Shown: positions 23,451 to 30,097 of the stretch, in pieces
Position numbering within the stretch: position 1 is the stretch's first letter
Layout of the letters: each line of letters opens with the position of its first letter
Virus record (IMG/VR): IMGVR_UViG_3300030117_005760
Location: 1 to 48,644 of that record
Length of the DNA stretch: 48,644 nucleotides
Reading direction: 5' to 3' (one strand)
Origin: a virus
Notes under the pieces: generated by a model
Database searches by the model: none
Seen by the model: only the letters and a program-made list of their open reading frames with translations
Told to the model about the DNA's origin: nothing
Position numbers and translations under genes: made by a program

Positions 23451-23523
23451 TAGGATCGCCGGGACTCGAACCCGGACTGGATGGATTTTAAGTCCACTGC
23501 CTCTACCATTGGGCTACGATCCC
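23451..23523 (-). tRNA. tRNA with UAA anticodon (Leu, codon UUA), short variable loop
   Basis: 73-base cloverleaf: acceptor 5' GGGATCG with 3' CGATCCT (G1-U72), T8 A9, anticodon stem GTGGA/TCCAT with loop CTTAAAA (anticodon UAA), T arm CCGGG-TTCGAGT-CCCGG, discriminator A. No CCA is encoded. The variable region is only 5 bases, whereas leucine tRNAs normally carry a long variable arm, so the charging identity is uncertain. Confidence 0.88.
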
Positions 23524-23540
23524 TTTGCCCTCCGAAGGAA

Positions 23541-23613
23541 TGATCTCGGTGAGACTTGAACTCACGACTCTCGGATTAAAAGTCCGGTACTCTACCAACT
23601 GAGTTACGAGATC
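23541..23613 (-). tRNA. tRNA-Lys(UUU)
   Basis: Acceptor GATCTCG/CGAGATC, anticodon stem CCGGA/TCCGA with loop CTTTTAA (anticodon UUU), T loop TTCAAGT, discriminator A, no encoded CCA. Middle member of a three-tRNA cluster. Confidence 0.93.
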
Positions 23614-23619
23614 CTTCAA

Positions 23620-23693
23620 CAGTCGCGGCAGGACTCGAACCTGCAATCTACGGATTAGAAGTCCGTTGCATTATCCAATTATGCTACGCGACC
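23620..23693 (-). tRNA. tRNA-Arg(UCU)
   Basis: Acceptor GGTCGCG/CGCGACT (G1-U72), anticodon stem ACGGA/TCCGT with loop CTTCTAA (anticodon UCU), T arm GCAGG-TTCGAGT-CCTGC, discriminator G, no encoded CCA. First of the cluster in transcription order. Confidence 0.93.
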
Positions 23694-23698
23694 AGATT

Positions 23699-23845
23699 TC
23701 ACCAACGTAACTTTTTACCATTACCGGATCGAGAAGTTTTGCTTCTTCCGCTAATCTTCCAAGCCTTCTTCTTACCGGGTCTTCGTGGTTTACCAATTGA
23801 AGTGATACCGCTTTTCAATCCTGTTGCGAGTGCTGCTCGTCCCAT
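23699..23845 (-). CDS. 48-residue basic microprotein
   Basis: MGRAALATGLKSGITSIGKP followed by an Arg/Lys/Gly/Ser-rich tail (RRPGKKKAWKISGRSK). It has a strong GGAGG site. Its stop is 5 bases from the tRNA-Arg gene, so it is probably cotranscribed with the tRNAs. Likely a nucleic-acid-binding peptide; no family recognised. Confidence 0.6.
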   Translation of the reverse strand: MGRAALATGLKSGITSIGKPRRPGKKKAWKISGRSKTSRSGNGKKLRW

Positions 23846-23846
23846 A

Positions 23847-24167
23847 TCAATCCTCCGTCAAAAGTTGTGAACCAATGACACCAGCGACTTCACCTGTGGT
23901 TGGAATCTCAACGCCAGTAACCATTCGGGTGTATTCGTTTTCCAATTCAGTAGCGGGCGTGGTAATAAACATAATTTTTTCTGTTGGAACCACTACCCCT
24001 TCTTCTTGAATGTTTGAATACGGACACCAAGGCATCAGAGCAATACCTTTACCTTGTGTCGGAATAATCAAATGAGGCTTATTAAATTTTGTTGCCTCAC
24101 CAATATTTTCAATCTTTGCGAGGACTTCTTCGCCGCTCACCAGTCTTACGATTTGAACCTGATCCAT
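23847..24167 (-). CDS. Conserved small beta-barrel-like phage protein (SGEEVLA type)
   Basis: 106 residues from the ATG at 24167. MDQVQIVRLVSGEEVLAKIE then KPHLIIPTQGKGIALMPWCP resembles a small Sm-like/SH3-like protein that I recall from many T4-like phages, with no assigned role. The second half (EKIMFITTPATELENEY) also fits that family. A longer frame to 24197 overlaps the next gene and lacks a ribosome site. Confidence 0.72.
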   Translation of the reverse strand: MDQVQIVRLVSGEEVLAKIENIGEATKFNKPHLIIPTQGKGIALMPWCPYSNIQEEGVVVPTEKIMFITTPATELENEYTRMVTGVEIPTTGEVAGVIGSQLLTED

Positions 24168-24261
24168 TCTTGTTTCCTTTCTTCTTGCCGAATGCAAGAT
24201 CCCAATTTGATTCCCATTTCTTTTGATTCACGGGACGATAACTATCACCTTTTCCTGCCAT
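24109..24261 (-). CDS. Small MAGKGD-type conserved phage protein
   Basis: 50 residues. MAGKGDSYRPVNQKKWESNW then DLAFG is a widely seen phage and bacterial small-protein signature (GKGDxxRPVxxxxWxxNWDxxFG) without known function; the rest is basic (RKTGERRRSPRKD). It overlaps the next gene by 59 bases, more than usual here. The start at 24261 follows GGAGAC. Confidence 0.65.
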   Translation of the reverse strand: MAGKGDSYRPVNQKKWESNWDLAFGKKKGNKNGSGSNRKTGERRRSPRKD

Positions 24262-24288
24262 ATTAAATTGTCTCCTCTCGGAAAGACA

Positions 24289-24314
24289 AAGCCACACCGT
24301 TTCCAGTGTGGCTT
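24289..24314 (-). terminator. Hairpin terminator between HTH gene and MAGKGD gene
   Basis: Nine-base-pair perfect stem (24314-24306 with 24297-24289), 8-base loop, followed on the reverse strand by TGTCTTTCC. The weak T run makes partial read-through likely. Confidence 0.55.
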
Positions 24315-24400
24315 GCCTGTGTCAAACAAACTTCTTACATTCCACAACCTGCCTAGTGGATGTCCGAAGACGTTTGGAAGTGTTGACACTTTACCTTACA

Positions 24401-24664
24401 TTATGCGAGGGCATTTTCAACTTGGTCAACATCGACCAGTGGGTTAGCGAGAACAACACGCTTCATAGCGTATCGTTGACCGTTGCCGTTCTTCAACGCG
24501 GAAGACATCATACGCCAGTTACCGTAGTTCTCCACGATGCCACGAACGCGGGACATAGTAGCCGACACGTTGGAGATTCCAAACTGTCGTTGGATTTGCG
24601 AAGTGGTGAGATCCTTGCCCGTACCAAGGAAAGCGATAATTTGACGGGTCTTGCTGTTATTCAT
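24401..24664 (-). CDS. Small winged-helix/HTH protein
   Basis: 87 residues. TSQIQRQFGISNVSATMSRV gives a helix-turn-helix with recognition helix in a position typical of wHTH phage regulators, and NGNGQRYAMKRVVL supplies the wing. It has its own consensus promoter (24745-24772) 80 bases upstream and a hairpin after it, so it is an independent unit, probably an early regulator. The partner operator is not known. Confidence 0.75.
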   Translation of the reverse strand: MNNSKTRQIIAFLGTGKDLTTSQIQRQFGISNVSATMSRVRGIVENYGNWRMMSSALKNGNGQRYAMKRVVLANPLVDVDQVENALA

Positions 24665-24744
24665 AACAAACTCCTAAAGTAACGGCAGGTTCAAGTGAGA
24701 AGGAAGAGGACTCTGCCGCCAGCCGTCTTCCCGTTGATGAATTC

Positions 24745-24772
24745 ATTGTAGTGCTTGTTGATGTTCTGTCAA
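24745..24772 (-). promoter_or_regulatory. Sigma70-type promoter for the HTH gene
   Basis: Reverse strand TTGACA (24772-24767), 16-base spacer, TACAAT (24750-24745). Full -35 match and one mismatch in -10; the HTH gene starts 80 bases on, with an AGGAG site. Confidence 0.82.
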
Positions 24773-24776
24773 CCCC

Positions 24777-24802
24777 AAAACAAGAATCCGGAAAAGATTC
24801 TT
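24777..24802 (-). terminator. Hairpin terminator after the 24810 gene
   Basis: Seven-base-pair stem AAGAATC/GATTCTT (24802-24796 with 24788-24782), then GTTTT on the reverse strand. The short T run makes it weak to moderate; it separates two transcription units. Confidence 0.6.
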
Positions 24803-24809
24803 TTCAGGG

Positions 24810-25388
24810 TTAAATTCTAAACCAACGCGGTGTTTTTTTGAGATAGGCAACTTCGTTGAAACCAAGAATCTCACGCTCTTCGAGAATAAATTCTTCGGTT
24901 TGAAAAAGAAACTTTTTGCCTCTTTGTGAACCTTTTACCAAAGATGAAAAGAAATCTTTGATTGCATCTTTCGCAAGAGTAATCGAGTCTCTCGGACTAC
25001 CACCTCTAAAGTCCATCAAAACTTTACCACGACCAGTTGCAACATTTGTGCCAAGAAGTGTAAAAGATTCTTTATCTTTATAAATTACAGAATCTTGATC
25101 GTAGTCGTTTCCGAGCCTGATGATTTCTTTCTTATCGACACCGGGAATGAAGAGAGACAACTCGTTTACAAAGCCGCCATCTTCTTCTTTGTAGCCTCCA
25201 CGCATTTCAATAAATCCGTAGCCCATTTTTCTAATTTTATCTTTTAATTCTGAATGTCTTTCCATATTTTCTTGTTTGGAAAGACCACCCCGAAACGCAG
25301 AGATGACTCCGAAGGAACGGTCGCCCTCAACGTGCGATAGAATTCTTGATAGACTGGACTCGTTTAAATCTTTTCTAGGTATTTTCAT
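24810..25388 (-). CDS. Conserved protein of unclear function (SRILSHVEGDRSFG type)
   Basis: 192 residues from the ATG at 25388. ESSLSRILSHVEGDRSFGVI then RGGLSKQENMERHSELKDKI and GYGFIEMRGGYKEEDG look like a conserved globular family seen in phages and bacteria; I cannot name it. The second half carries ELSLFIPGVDKKEIIRLG and an FLF/FQTEEF end. It is monocistronic between a tRNA and a terminator. The longer frame to 25448 runs into the tRNA gene and was rejected. Confidence 0.72.
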   Translation of the reverse strand: MKIPRKDLNESSLSRILSHVEGDRSFGVISAFRGGLSKQENMERHSELKDKIRKMGYGFIEMRGGYKEEDGGFVNELSLFIPGVDKKEIIRLGNDYDQDSVIYKDKESFTLLGTNVATGRGKVLMDFRGGSPRDSITLAKDAIKDFFSSLVKGSQRGKKFLFQTEEFILEEREILGFNEVAYLKKTPRWFRI

Positions 25389-25402
25389 AGTTTCACCAAA
25401 TG

Positions 25403-25410
25403 TATTTATG
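25403..25410 (-). promoter_or_regulatory. Possible late promoter box (CATAAATA)
   Basis: One-base variant of the T4 late box, between the tRNA-Thr gene and the ATG at 25388 (14 bases away). Plausible because no other promoter is seen for this gene. Confidence 0.4.
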
Positions 25411-25412
25411 AA

Positions 25413-25484
25413 AGCCAACGACTGGATTTGAACCAGCAACCTGTTCATTACAAGTGAACTGCACTACCGTTGTGCTACGTTGGC
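25413..25484 (-). tRNA. tRNA-Thr(UGU)
   Basis: Acceptor GCCAACG/CGTTGGC, anticodon stem GTTCA/TGAAC with loop CTTGTAA (anticodon UGU), T arm GCTGG-TTCAAAT-CCAGT (final pair G-T), 72 bases, no encoded CCA. It stands apart from the three-tRNA cluster. Confidence 0.92.
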
Positions 25485-25547
25485 AGATGGCAATCTTCGG
25501 ACAGTCAGTTGCGACCATCAGGCGATTCCAAAGTAAAAGCGAAAGAA

Positions 25548-26012
25548 TCATTTTTCAAGTTGTGCTTTTACTTTTGCAACATAGCGGTCAAGATTTTCTT
25601 TCTTCTTGCCGGTTGCCCAGACAGCCCGTGGACCGCCGTTGTGCATACGAGCGATGTCTTCCCAAGTTGGCTTGCGTCCAAGACGCTTCTCGGTGCAGTA
25701 TCGCTTCATATACTCACGGACCACACGATCAGCGTAATCACGTTTAAAACAGTCACGATAGTTCCCGCCCAAACCAGAAAACTCCACAGCGTCCGACCAG
25801 TAACTCTCCCAGACCTGATAACATCCAATAGCACGACCGCCATCGCCAACAGCGGAAGGATCGTCGCCAGACTCCACCATACGAATAGCAGCAAGTGTTT
25901 CATCAAGAGTATACTCCTTTACTGCGATGACGGTCACTGAGGCAATCGTGCCGATTGCCGATGCCATTGTGGAGGCAAGAATAAGTGAGGAAAGCATTGT
26001 AAAAAATTTCAT
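25548..26012 (-). CDS. Exported lysozyme-like transglycosylase (probable endolysin)
   Basis: 154 residues. An N-terminal hydrophobic signal (about residues 1-32, LILASTMASAIGTIASVTVI) may be a cleaved or signal-arrest-release sequence. The catalytic segment AAIRMVESGDDPSAVGDGG has the Glu of lysozyme-like folds, followed by AIGCYQVWESYW and ARMHNGGPRA, a common phage and bacterial lysozyme-like family. It would cut peptidoglycan at lysis. Spanin- and holin-like genes are about 21 kb away, which is unusual for compact cassettes but normal in T4-like genomes. The start overlaps the GroES stop. Confidence 0.82.
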   Translation of the reverse strand: MKFFTMLSSLILASTMASAIGTIASVTVIAVKEYTLDETLAAIRMVESGDDPSAVGDGGRAIGCYQVWESYWSDAVEFSGLGGNYRDCFKRDYADRVVREYMKRYCTEKRLGRKPTWEDIARMHNGGPRAVWATGKKKENLDRYVAKVKAQLEK

Positions 26013-26308
26013 TATTTAAAAACTCCAAGGACCGAGGTGGTCTTCATCAACAAAAATTCACCAATGGGAACGTATCCCTCTTCCAAAAAGTAAATCCGAC
26101 TTCCGGGTTTAATAAGACTTTTACCTTCGGTGAATTTTTTATCATCACCAACTGCAACAACAACACCAGTATTTTTGTTTTGCTCTTTTGCGTACCAAAT
26201 ACCCGCGTCGGTCTTTTCTTCACCTGCATCACGCTTCACCAGAATACGATCTCCGGTCGGTTGAAGCATAAGAAAGTCAGCATCATTAACATCAATTCTT
26301 TTCGCCAT
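26012..26308 (-). CDS. groES: GroES-like co-chaperonin
   Basis: 98 residues from the ATG at 26308, preceded by AGGAG; another ATG at 26314 overlaps that site. LQPTGDRILVKRDAGEEKT is the Cpn10 start (P-x-x-D-R-V/I-L-V-K), then the mobile-loop region GIWYAKEQNKNTGVVVAVG and IKPGSRIYFLEE. T4 gp31 and relatives replace host GroES to fold the large capsid protein in GroEL, so this is probably the same role. Confidence 0.9.
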   Translation of the reverse strand: MAKRIDVNDADFLMLQPTGDRILVKRDAGEEKTDAGIWYAKEQNKNTGVVVAVGDDKKFTEGKSLIKPGSRIYFLEEGYVPIGEFLLMKTTSVLGVFK

Positions 26309-26319
26309 ATTCATCTCCT

Positions 26320-26338
26320 AAAAAAACTGCACCGCAGT
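26320..26338 (-). terminator. Short hairpin terminator before groES
   Basis: ACTGC/GCAGT stem with 3-base loop followed by seven T on the reverse strand (26326-26320). Short stem, so probably leaky; it lies 16 bases after the 26354 stop. Confidence 0.5.
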
Positions 26339-26353
26339 CTATTATGTATTTCA

Positions 26354-26644
26354 TTATTCAAAGTCGTCAAAATCTTGCTCTTCAAGTTCGCTCAAAAGAT
26401 CACTCTTATAAGTTTCCATTCGATTTGCTGCGATATCGACAGATTTGACAATTTCAATTTCTTCTTCTTCGGTCAGTGAGGGACGAAGTTTCTCAAAGTT
26501 CGCTGCCAGATACTTTGCACCTTCAATGGCGAGTAAAGCATTTTGCATAAATGAATCACTTTTTGGATCTTCGTATTGAAAGAATGTCACAAACATTCGG
26601 ACATTTTCAATGTGGTCTGAGGCATTGCATTTTGAGGGTTTCAT
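26354..26644 (-). CDS. Helical acidic phage protein, unknown
   Basis: 96 residues: HIENVRMFVTFFQYEDPKSD, then helices LLAIEGAKYLAANFEKL and EIVKSVDIAANRMETYK, and an acidic end. Likely a small helical bundle. The start overlaps the upstream stop (ATGA). No family recognised. Confidence 0.64.
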   Translation of the reverse strand: MKPSKCNASDHIENVRMFVTFFQYEDPKSDSFMQNALLAIEGAKYLAANFEKLRPSLTEEEEIEIVKSVDIAANRMETYKSDLLSELEEQDFDDFE

Positions 26645-26847
26645 TGAAGTTCAGTCTCCACCTTGGGTTCAGGGATTGTGCCGTCCATAACGTCGGACAC
26701 CTCAACGTGCTTGGAAAGCAAGCAACGCAAACGATTGTAGTCATCTTCGCTGTCCTTGTCAATCGGACCACGCGAAAGTGCTTGGTCAATCATACGCAGT
26801 TCATCCGAAGAGAAACGAATTTCATAATAATCTTTGTGAAGTTTCAT
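26641..26847 (-). CDS. 68-residue phage protein, unknown
   Basis: MKLHKDYYEIRFSSDELRMI begins a strand-helix fold, followed by NRLRCLLSKHVEVSDVM. It overlaps both neighbours by ATGA and is part of a chain of small coupled genes. Function unknown. Confidence 0.64.
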   Translation of the reverse strand: MKLHKDYYEIRFSSDELRMIDQALSRGPIDKDSEDDYNRLRCLLSKHVEVSDVMDGTIPEPKVETELQ

Positions 26848-26960
26848 TTTTTATCCTTATCAATCGTAATCATCATTGCCGAGAAAGTTCCAAGTCCAAC
26901 GAACAGAAGCATCAAGAGAATAAACTCAATCAACTCCGGTGACATTCCTTCATTTTCCAT
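26844..26960 (-). CDS. 38-residue single-TM microprotein
   Basis: MENEGMSPELIEFILLMLLF then VGLGTFSAMMITIDKDKK: acidic N-terminus, one TM helix, basic C-terminus. I chose the ATG at 26960; the longer frame to 27035 is Ser/Thr-rich and overlaps the upstream gene heavily. A second ATG at 26945 has a better ribosome site. Confidence 0.55.
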   Translation of the reverse strand: MENEGMSPELIEFILLMLLFVGLGTFSAMMITIDKDKK

Positions 26961-27336
26961 CGTGAACATCATCTTCCAAATCTTCGTCTTCGGGATCAAT
27001 ATCGTAGAACGGGATGTTGTCAAGATCCTCATCAAGATCGTCGTTGTAGTCCGTGTCGCTCACGGGCTTCGCTCGCATAATCTTGGTGGGCTTGTGTCTG
27101 AACAACCAGTCATCATCGTCATCTTCGTATTCTTCTTCAATCTTTTCGACACGAAGAACTTTAATAAATTCCACGGTTGCAGAATCTTCATTGAATCCGT
27201 TGCCGTTTTCAATCAAAGAATCAAAGTGCGACCGAAGCAAACCTTGAGCCTCGGTATCCGCAGTTGCATTCTGGCTATAGGTTCCCCAAGTATGATCCTT
27301 GAAACCAACAGCACAAACGTAACGATCCATTCCCAT
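26950..27336 (-). CDS. Acidic-tailed phage protein, unknown
   Basis: 128 residues from the ATG at 27336 (GAGG six bases upstream; another ATG at 27354 also has a site). MGMDRYVCAVGFKDHTWGTY starts a small beta domain; from about residue 72 it is dominated by Asp/Glu (EEEYEDDDDDW and DYNDDLDEDLD). The acidic tail could mimic DNA or bind basic proteins. No family recognised. Confidence 0.62.
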   Translation of the reverse strand: MGMDRYVCAVGFKDHTWGTYSQNATADTEAQGLLRSHFDSLIENGNGFNEDSATVEFIKVLRVEKIEEEYEDDDDDWLFRHKPTKIMRAKPVSDTDYNDDLDEDLDNIPFYDIDPEDEDLEDDVHDGK

Positions 27337-27337
27337 A

Positions 27338-27682
27338 TCAATCCTCACACTCATAGTTAATCCCTTCCAAAATGCAGCCCTCGTAGAAGCCACCTTTTTC
27401 ACATTTCTTTTGAGTCTTCACTTCTTTGACATCCATCACAGAAATTTCAAACTCTTCACGAATCGCGTCAACGACCTCCAGAAGATCCGCGAGTTCTTCT
27501 GTGGTTTGTTCTTTGGTGTTTGCACCGATCACTTCGGCACACTCTTCCATCAGTTTCGCAAAAAGGTAAGTTTGATATTCTTTGCCTTTTGCATAACGAA
27601 ACTTTGAAGATTTTGCAATTCCACGATCAGCCATTACTTCACAGACTTTATCGCGGACCAGTTTGTTTGTTTTAACTTTCAC
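27338..27682 (-). CDS. MazG-superfamily nucleotide pyrophosphohydrolase-like protein
   Basis: 114 residues. NKLVRDKVCEVMADRGI is the usual opening of the small NTP-PPase family (KLVRDKIP...), and the helices LMEECAEVIGA and EELADLLEVVDAI give the metal-binding ExxE and ExxxD patterns. KKCEKGGFYEGCIL closes the family domain. Such enzymes hydrolyse non-canonical or excess NTPs, and marine phages often carry MazG relatives. The start follows a GGAGC-type site. Confidence 0.78.
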   Translation of the reverse strand: MKVKTNKLVRDKVCEVMADRGIAKSSKFRYAKGKEYQTYLFAKLMEECAEVIGANTKEQTTEELADLLEVVDAIREEFEISVMDVKEVKTQKKCEKGGFYEGCILEGINYECED

Positions 27683-27685
27683 CGT

Positions 27686-28249
27686 TTACGCTCCTACGGT
27701 TTTTTTGTTCTTTGAGGGTTTCCAGTCGGCTCTCGCCAACCAACTAGATGGTAACATATTTTCACACGCAAGGACAGGAGAAACTTTGGAAACGTGGCAA
27801 AGAAGATAACCTTTTTTTGCTCGCTTCTCTGACCAAGAAAGTTCCAGTTCGCAGCGTGGGTCTTTTGCAGTTTTGTGCCATTGATTGATCAATTCACTTT
27901 TTGACATTTTTTGAAAGATTGCATTTTCCGCCCAAAATCTGCCACTCCAGAAGTATCCACAATCCTCAGTTTTTCTTCCGGCTCCCGGCAACCAGAACAT
28001 CACTGGATGAGTATTCTTGCGAAACATACCGGGAGCCATCTTTGGATTCAGGTCGGGACGCTTTGTTGGTGGAACACGCTCCACGACAGTTTTATGAAAT
28101 ACAAAACAATACCAAGGAAAAGAAGTAGGGCAACGCTCTTCACGACGAATATCTAAAGATTCGTGAATGGTGAAGAAGCAGTCGGTGTTCGCACAGAACG
28201 CCTGACGTTCTCGCCTATCCTTTTTTTCTCTTCGTATCACTGTTTCCAT
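27686..28249 (-). CDS. Cys/Trp-rich phage protein, unknown
   Basis: 187 residues, basic and rich in Arg, Cys and Trp. CANTDCFFTIHESLDIRREE then RCPTSFPWYCF may form a metal site, with further Cys in EDCGYFW and LLCHVSKV. The C-terminal LPSSWLARADWKPSKNK is basic. Several marine T4-like phages have unassigned proteins of this size in early clusters. Nothing more can be assigned. Confidence 0.6.
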   Translation of the reverse strand: METVIRREKKDRRERQAFCANTDCFFTIHESLDIRREERCPTSFPWYCFVFHKTVVERVPPTKRPDLNPKMAPGMFRKNTHPVMFWLPGAGRKTEDCGYFWSGRFWAENAIFQKMSKSELINQWHKTAKDPRCELELSWSEKRAKKGYLLCHVSKVSPVLACENMLPSSWLARADWKPSKNKKTVGA

Positions 28250-28259
28250 AAAAACTTTG

Positions 28260-28604
28260 TTATCCCTCTACAAAGTGTTGAGCAGTCAGACCAAGAGCAG
28301 CACGCCCTTCACGCATCGCTTGGTGTCCACCGTCCACGCCCATCTTGGCTTTGGCTAATTCATCAAAGGCATCAGCCGCCATTTGCTCGTGAACCTTGTG
28401 GTCGCGTGATGCAGGGTAGATGACTCCGTAATCTTCGGAACCCTTGAAGCCACCCGAAGGATCAGCACGAAAGCACATTGTCTCGTTCACTTCAAACTCT
28501 TCTTGAACCGAAGCAGAAACAAGAAAAAACCAAGTTTCATTTTCACAAGACCAAAGAGTTTGATAAAGAGAAGGTTCGTTCTTTACAACTTTATGAAAGA
28601 TCAT
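28260..28604 (-). CDS. Phage protein, unknown
   Basis: 114 residues: LYQTLWSCENETWFFLVSAS gives strands, followed by GSEDYGVIYPASRDHKVHEQ and an Ala/Gly-rich helical end. The start is one base from the upstream gene's end (28604), so translation is coupled. No family recognised. Confidence 0.62.
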   Translation of the reverse strand: MIFHKVVKNEPSLYQTLWSCENETWFFLVSASVQEEFEVNETMCFRADPSGGFKGSEDYGVIYPASRDHKVHEQMAADAFDELAKAKMGVDGGHQAMREGRAALGLTAQHFVEG

Positions 28605-29026
28605 TATGCCTCCAGTCCATATGAGGATGTATATGTTTTTGTTTTCATTTGTTGGGTCGTAGTGGGCTTAGAGAATTCACTTGTCTCAGGTTTGAAGTGA
28701 TAATGAGATCCAGCACGAATCAACAATTTCCAAATCTCAACACCTTGAAACTTTGAATGTTCTCTCCAATCTTCTTGGTCAGGAAATGCGTCAAGACCGC
28801 CGTGGTCAAAGAACGAAGCATAGCCGACCATCACCTTGTCTCCTTGGTGAAGAAAGACACCGACTCTTCCGCGTTGTGGATCTTCACTTTCAATATGGGC
28901 ATCTGAGGGAAACAGATAATGAAACTTGTTTCCCACTCCATATTTGATGGACTCTGCATAGTGATTGCAGATCCACATTTTCATTGAATTCTTTTTTCTT
29001 TCCAGTGCTTCTCGTTCCACGATCAA
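28604..29026 (-). CDS. Phage protein, probable distant paralogue of the 29023 gene
   Basis: 140 residues. MKMWICNHYAESIKYGVGNK then RGRVGVFLHQGDKVMVGYAS, and GVEIWKLLIRAGSHYHF. The last segment resembles AVAIWKELVTAGFSDCY in the next gene, so the two may share an ancestor. Overlaps it by ATGA. The C-terminal 30 residues are Ser/Thr-rich. Confidence 0.62.
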   Translation of the reverse strand: MIVEREALERKKNSMKMWICNHYAESIKYGVGNKFHYLFPSDAHIESEDPQRGRVGVFLHQGDKVMVGYASFFDHGGLDAFPDQEDWREHSKFQGVEIWKLLIRAGSHYHFKPETSEFSKPTTTQQMKTKTYTSSYGLEA

Positions 29027-29409
29027 GCCCCCATTCTATACTTTTCTTCTACTTGATGACAGACGGTAGAGTAGCAATCGGAGAAACCAGCCGTAACAAG
29101 TTCCTTCCAGATCGCCACAGCCGATTCTTTGTTGTAGTATCCATCCATCGCATTCTCTGACATCATCGGATGGGCGACAGATTCCATCGCTGCACCACCA
29201 ACGGCAAAGCAAACACCAGTGTTGGGACAACCATCAAAAATGTTGAAAGTTTTTTCTTCATTATTGAATTTGTCCATATAGGTCCGAAGGAAGAAACCAA
29301 GAGAACCTTCGACTATCCTCTCTTCTTGGAAACGAATGCGGGCGACCTGCCATCCGGCTCTATCGTCTTCGTATGCTTTGTAAAGATTGTAAGAGGTGTA
29401 TTTGGTCAT
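29023..29409 (-). CDS. Phage protein, first gene of an early operon
   Basis: 128 residues: YTSYNLYKAYEDDRAGWQVA, RTYMDKFNNEEKTFNIFDG, then AVAIWKELVTAGFSDCYS, the element shared with the 28604 gene. A promoter-like pair (TTGCTT-17-TAAAAT) ends 6 bases before the ATG and no Shine-Dalgarno is seen, so the mRNA may be leaderless. Function unknown. Confidence 0.62.
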   Translation of the reverse strand: MTKYTSYNLYKAYEDDRAGWQVARIRFQEERIVEGSLGFFLRTYMDKFNNEEKTFNIFDGCPNTGVCFAVGGAAMESVAHPMMSENAMDGYYNKESAVAIWKELVTAGFSDCYSTVCHQVEEKYRMGA

Positions 29410-29415
29410 AAGAAA

Positions 29416-29444
29416 ATTTTACTCCAAAAAGGTCAAAGAAGCAA
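29416..29444 (-). promoter_or_regulatory. Promoter with -10 box 6 bases before the start codon
   Basis: Reverse strand TTGCTT (29444-29439), 17-base spacer, TAAAAT (29421-29416), then six bases and the ATG at 29409. Weak -35. The position matches the leaderless pattern seen at four other genes. The rest of the 288-bp gap to 29697 is A/T-rich and shows only the hairpin at 29656-29675. Confidence 0.5.
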
Positions 29445-29655
29445 GAGGTAAGCCAGCAAAATCTGAAAAAGGTCTAGGTCAGAATTTTTACCCGCGAAAA
29501 TTTTTGAAAATGAAAATTTGAAAATTGAAAGAGTATTACTGTATTTTTTACCCTTTTGAAAGAAAGGCAAACCGGGTGCTACCGCCAGAGGCTCACCCCC
29601 CACCCCGTTTTTGTATACACTGTTTTTTTCCAAATTTTGCATTTTAAATACTGCA

Positions 29656-29675
29656 CACCGGGGTTTCCCCCGATG
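29656..29675 (-). terminator. Strong GC hairpin after the 29698 gene
   Basis: Eight-base-pair stem (CATCGGGG/CCCCGGTG on the reverse strand, one wobble) with a GAAA loop. No T run follows, so this could be a terminator without U tract or an mRNA-stabilising hairpin. Confidence 0.5.
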
Positions 29676-29697
29676 GCAGCGTATGAGCAGCGTCCGG

Positions 29698-29943
29698 TCA
29701 GGACGCGATTGCCTCAGCCGTCACGGCTTCGGTGGTGGTCGCTGGAGTAGCCAACGTGATCCCGCCGGTACGTCCACGGGTGAACGTCATTCGGTCGCCG
29801 AAGTTCTCACCCAGCCACCGACGCATTGTCGGAACCGAGCAACCAGCCGCAGCGGCAAGCATTTGCACCGTAGTGCGTCCAGAGGAAATTGAGTCTTGAA
29901 TTTGTGACTCGGGAAGAACGATAACCTTTCGAGGTCGTGGCAT
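29698..29943 (-). CDS. Small HTH DNA-binding protein
   Basis: 81 residues. DSISSGRTTVQMLAAAAGCS followed by VPTMRRWLGENFG is a clear helix-turn-helix of the transposase/resolvase-like kind; MPRPRKVIVLPESQI before it is basic. The Thr/Ala-rich tail is disordered. The strong AAGGAGG site and 10-base gap to the previous gene put it in the cobS operon, so it may be an operon regulator. Confidence 0.74.
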   Translation of the reverse strand: MPRPRKVIVLPESQIQDSISSGRTTVQMLAAAAGCSVPTMRRWLGENFGDRMTFTRGRTGGITLATPATTTEAVTAEAIAS

Positions 29944-29953
29944 AAAAGCCTCC

Positions 29954-30097
29954 TTAGATAGAACCTAACATTGGGTCGGAGAGAAGATCGAAGTCGGGAT
30001 CCTCTTCCGGAACAGAGATGAGTGTGATATCGAAATCGAGCAATTCGTCGTCGTTTTGCACAATTTCAAGATTTTCATTCAAATGGGCAGTCAACAC
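29954..30097 (-). CDS. 47-residue acidic microprotein (GTG start)
   Basis: Reads MLTAHLNENLEIVQNDDELL then DFDITLISVPEEDPDFD and ends LLSDPMLGSI. The GTG at 30097 lies inside the end of cobS with AGGAG seven bases upstream. The alternative frame from an ATG at the cobS stop gives a Ser/Cys/Thr-rich sequence without protein character. Strongly acidic, function unknown. Confidence 0.55.
   Translation of the reverse strand: MLTAHLNENLEIVQNDDELLDFDITLISVPEEDPDFDLLSDPMLGSI

Noticed and set aside
23451-23523. Ochre suppressor tRNA
   Set aside because: The anticodon is UAA, which reads the UUA codon; a suppressor of the UAA stop would need UUA.
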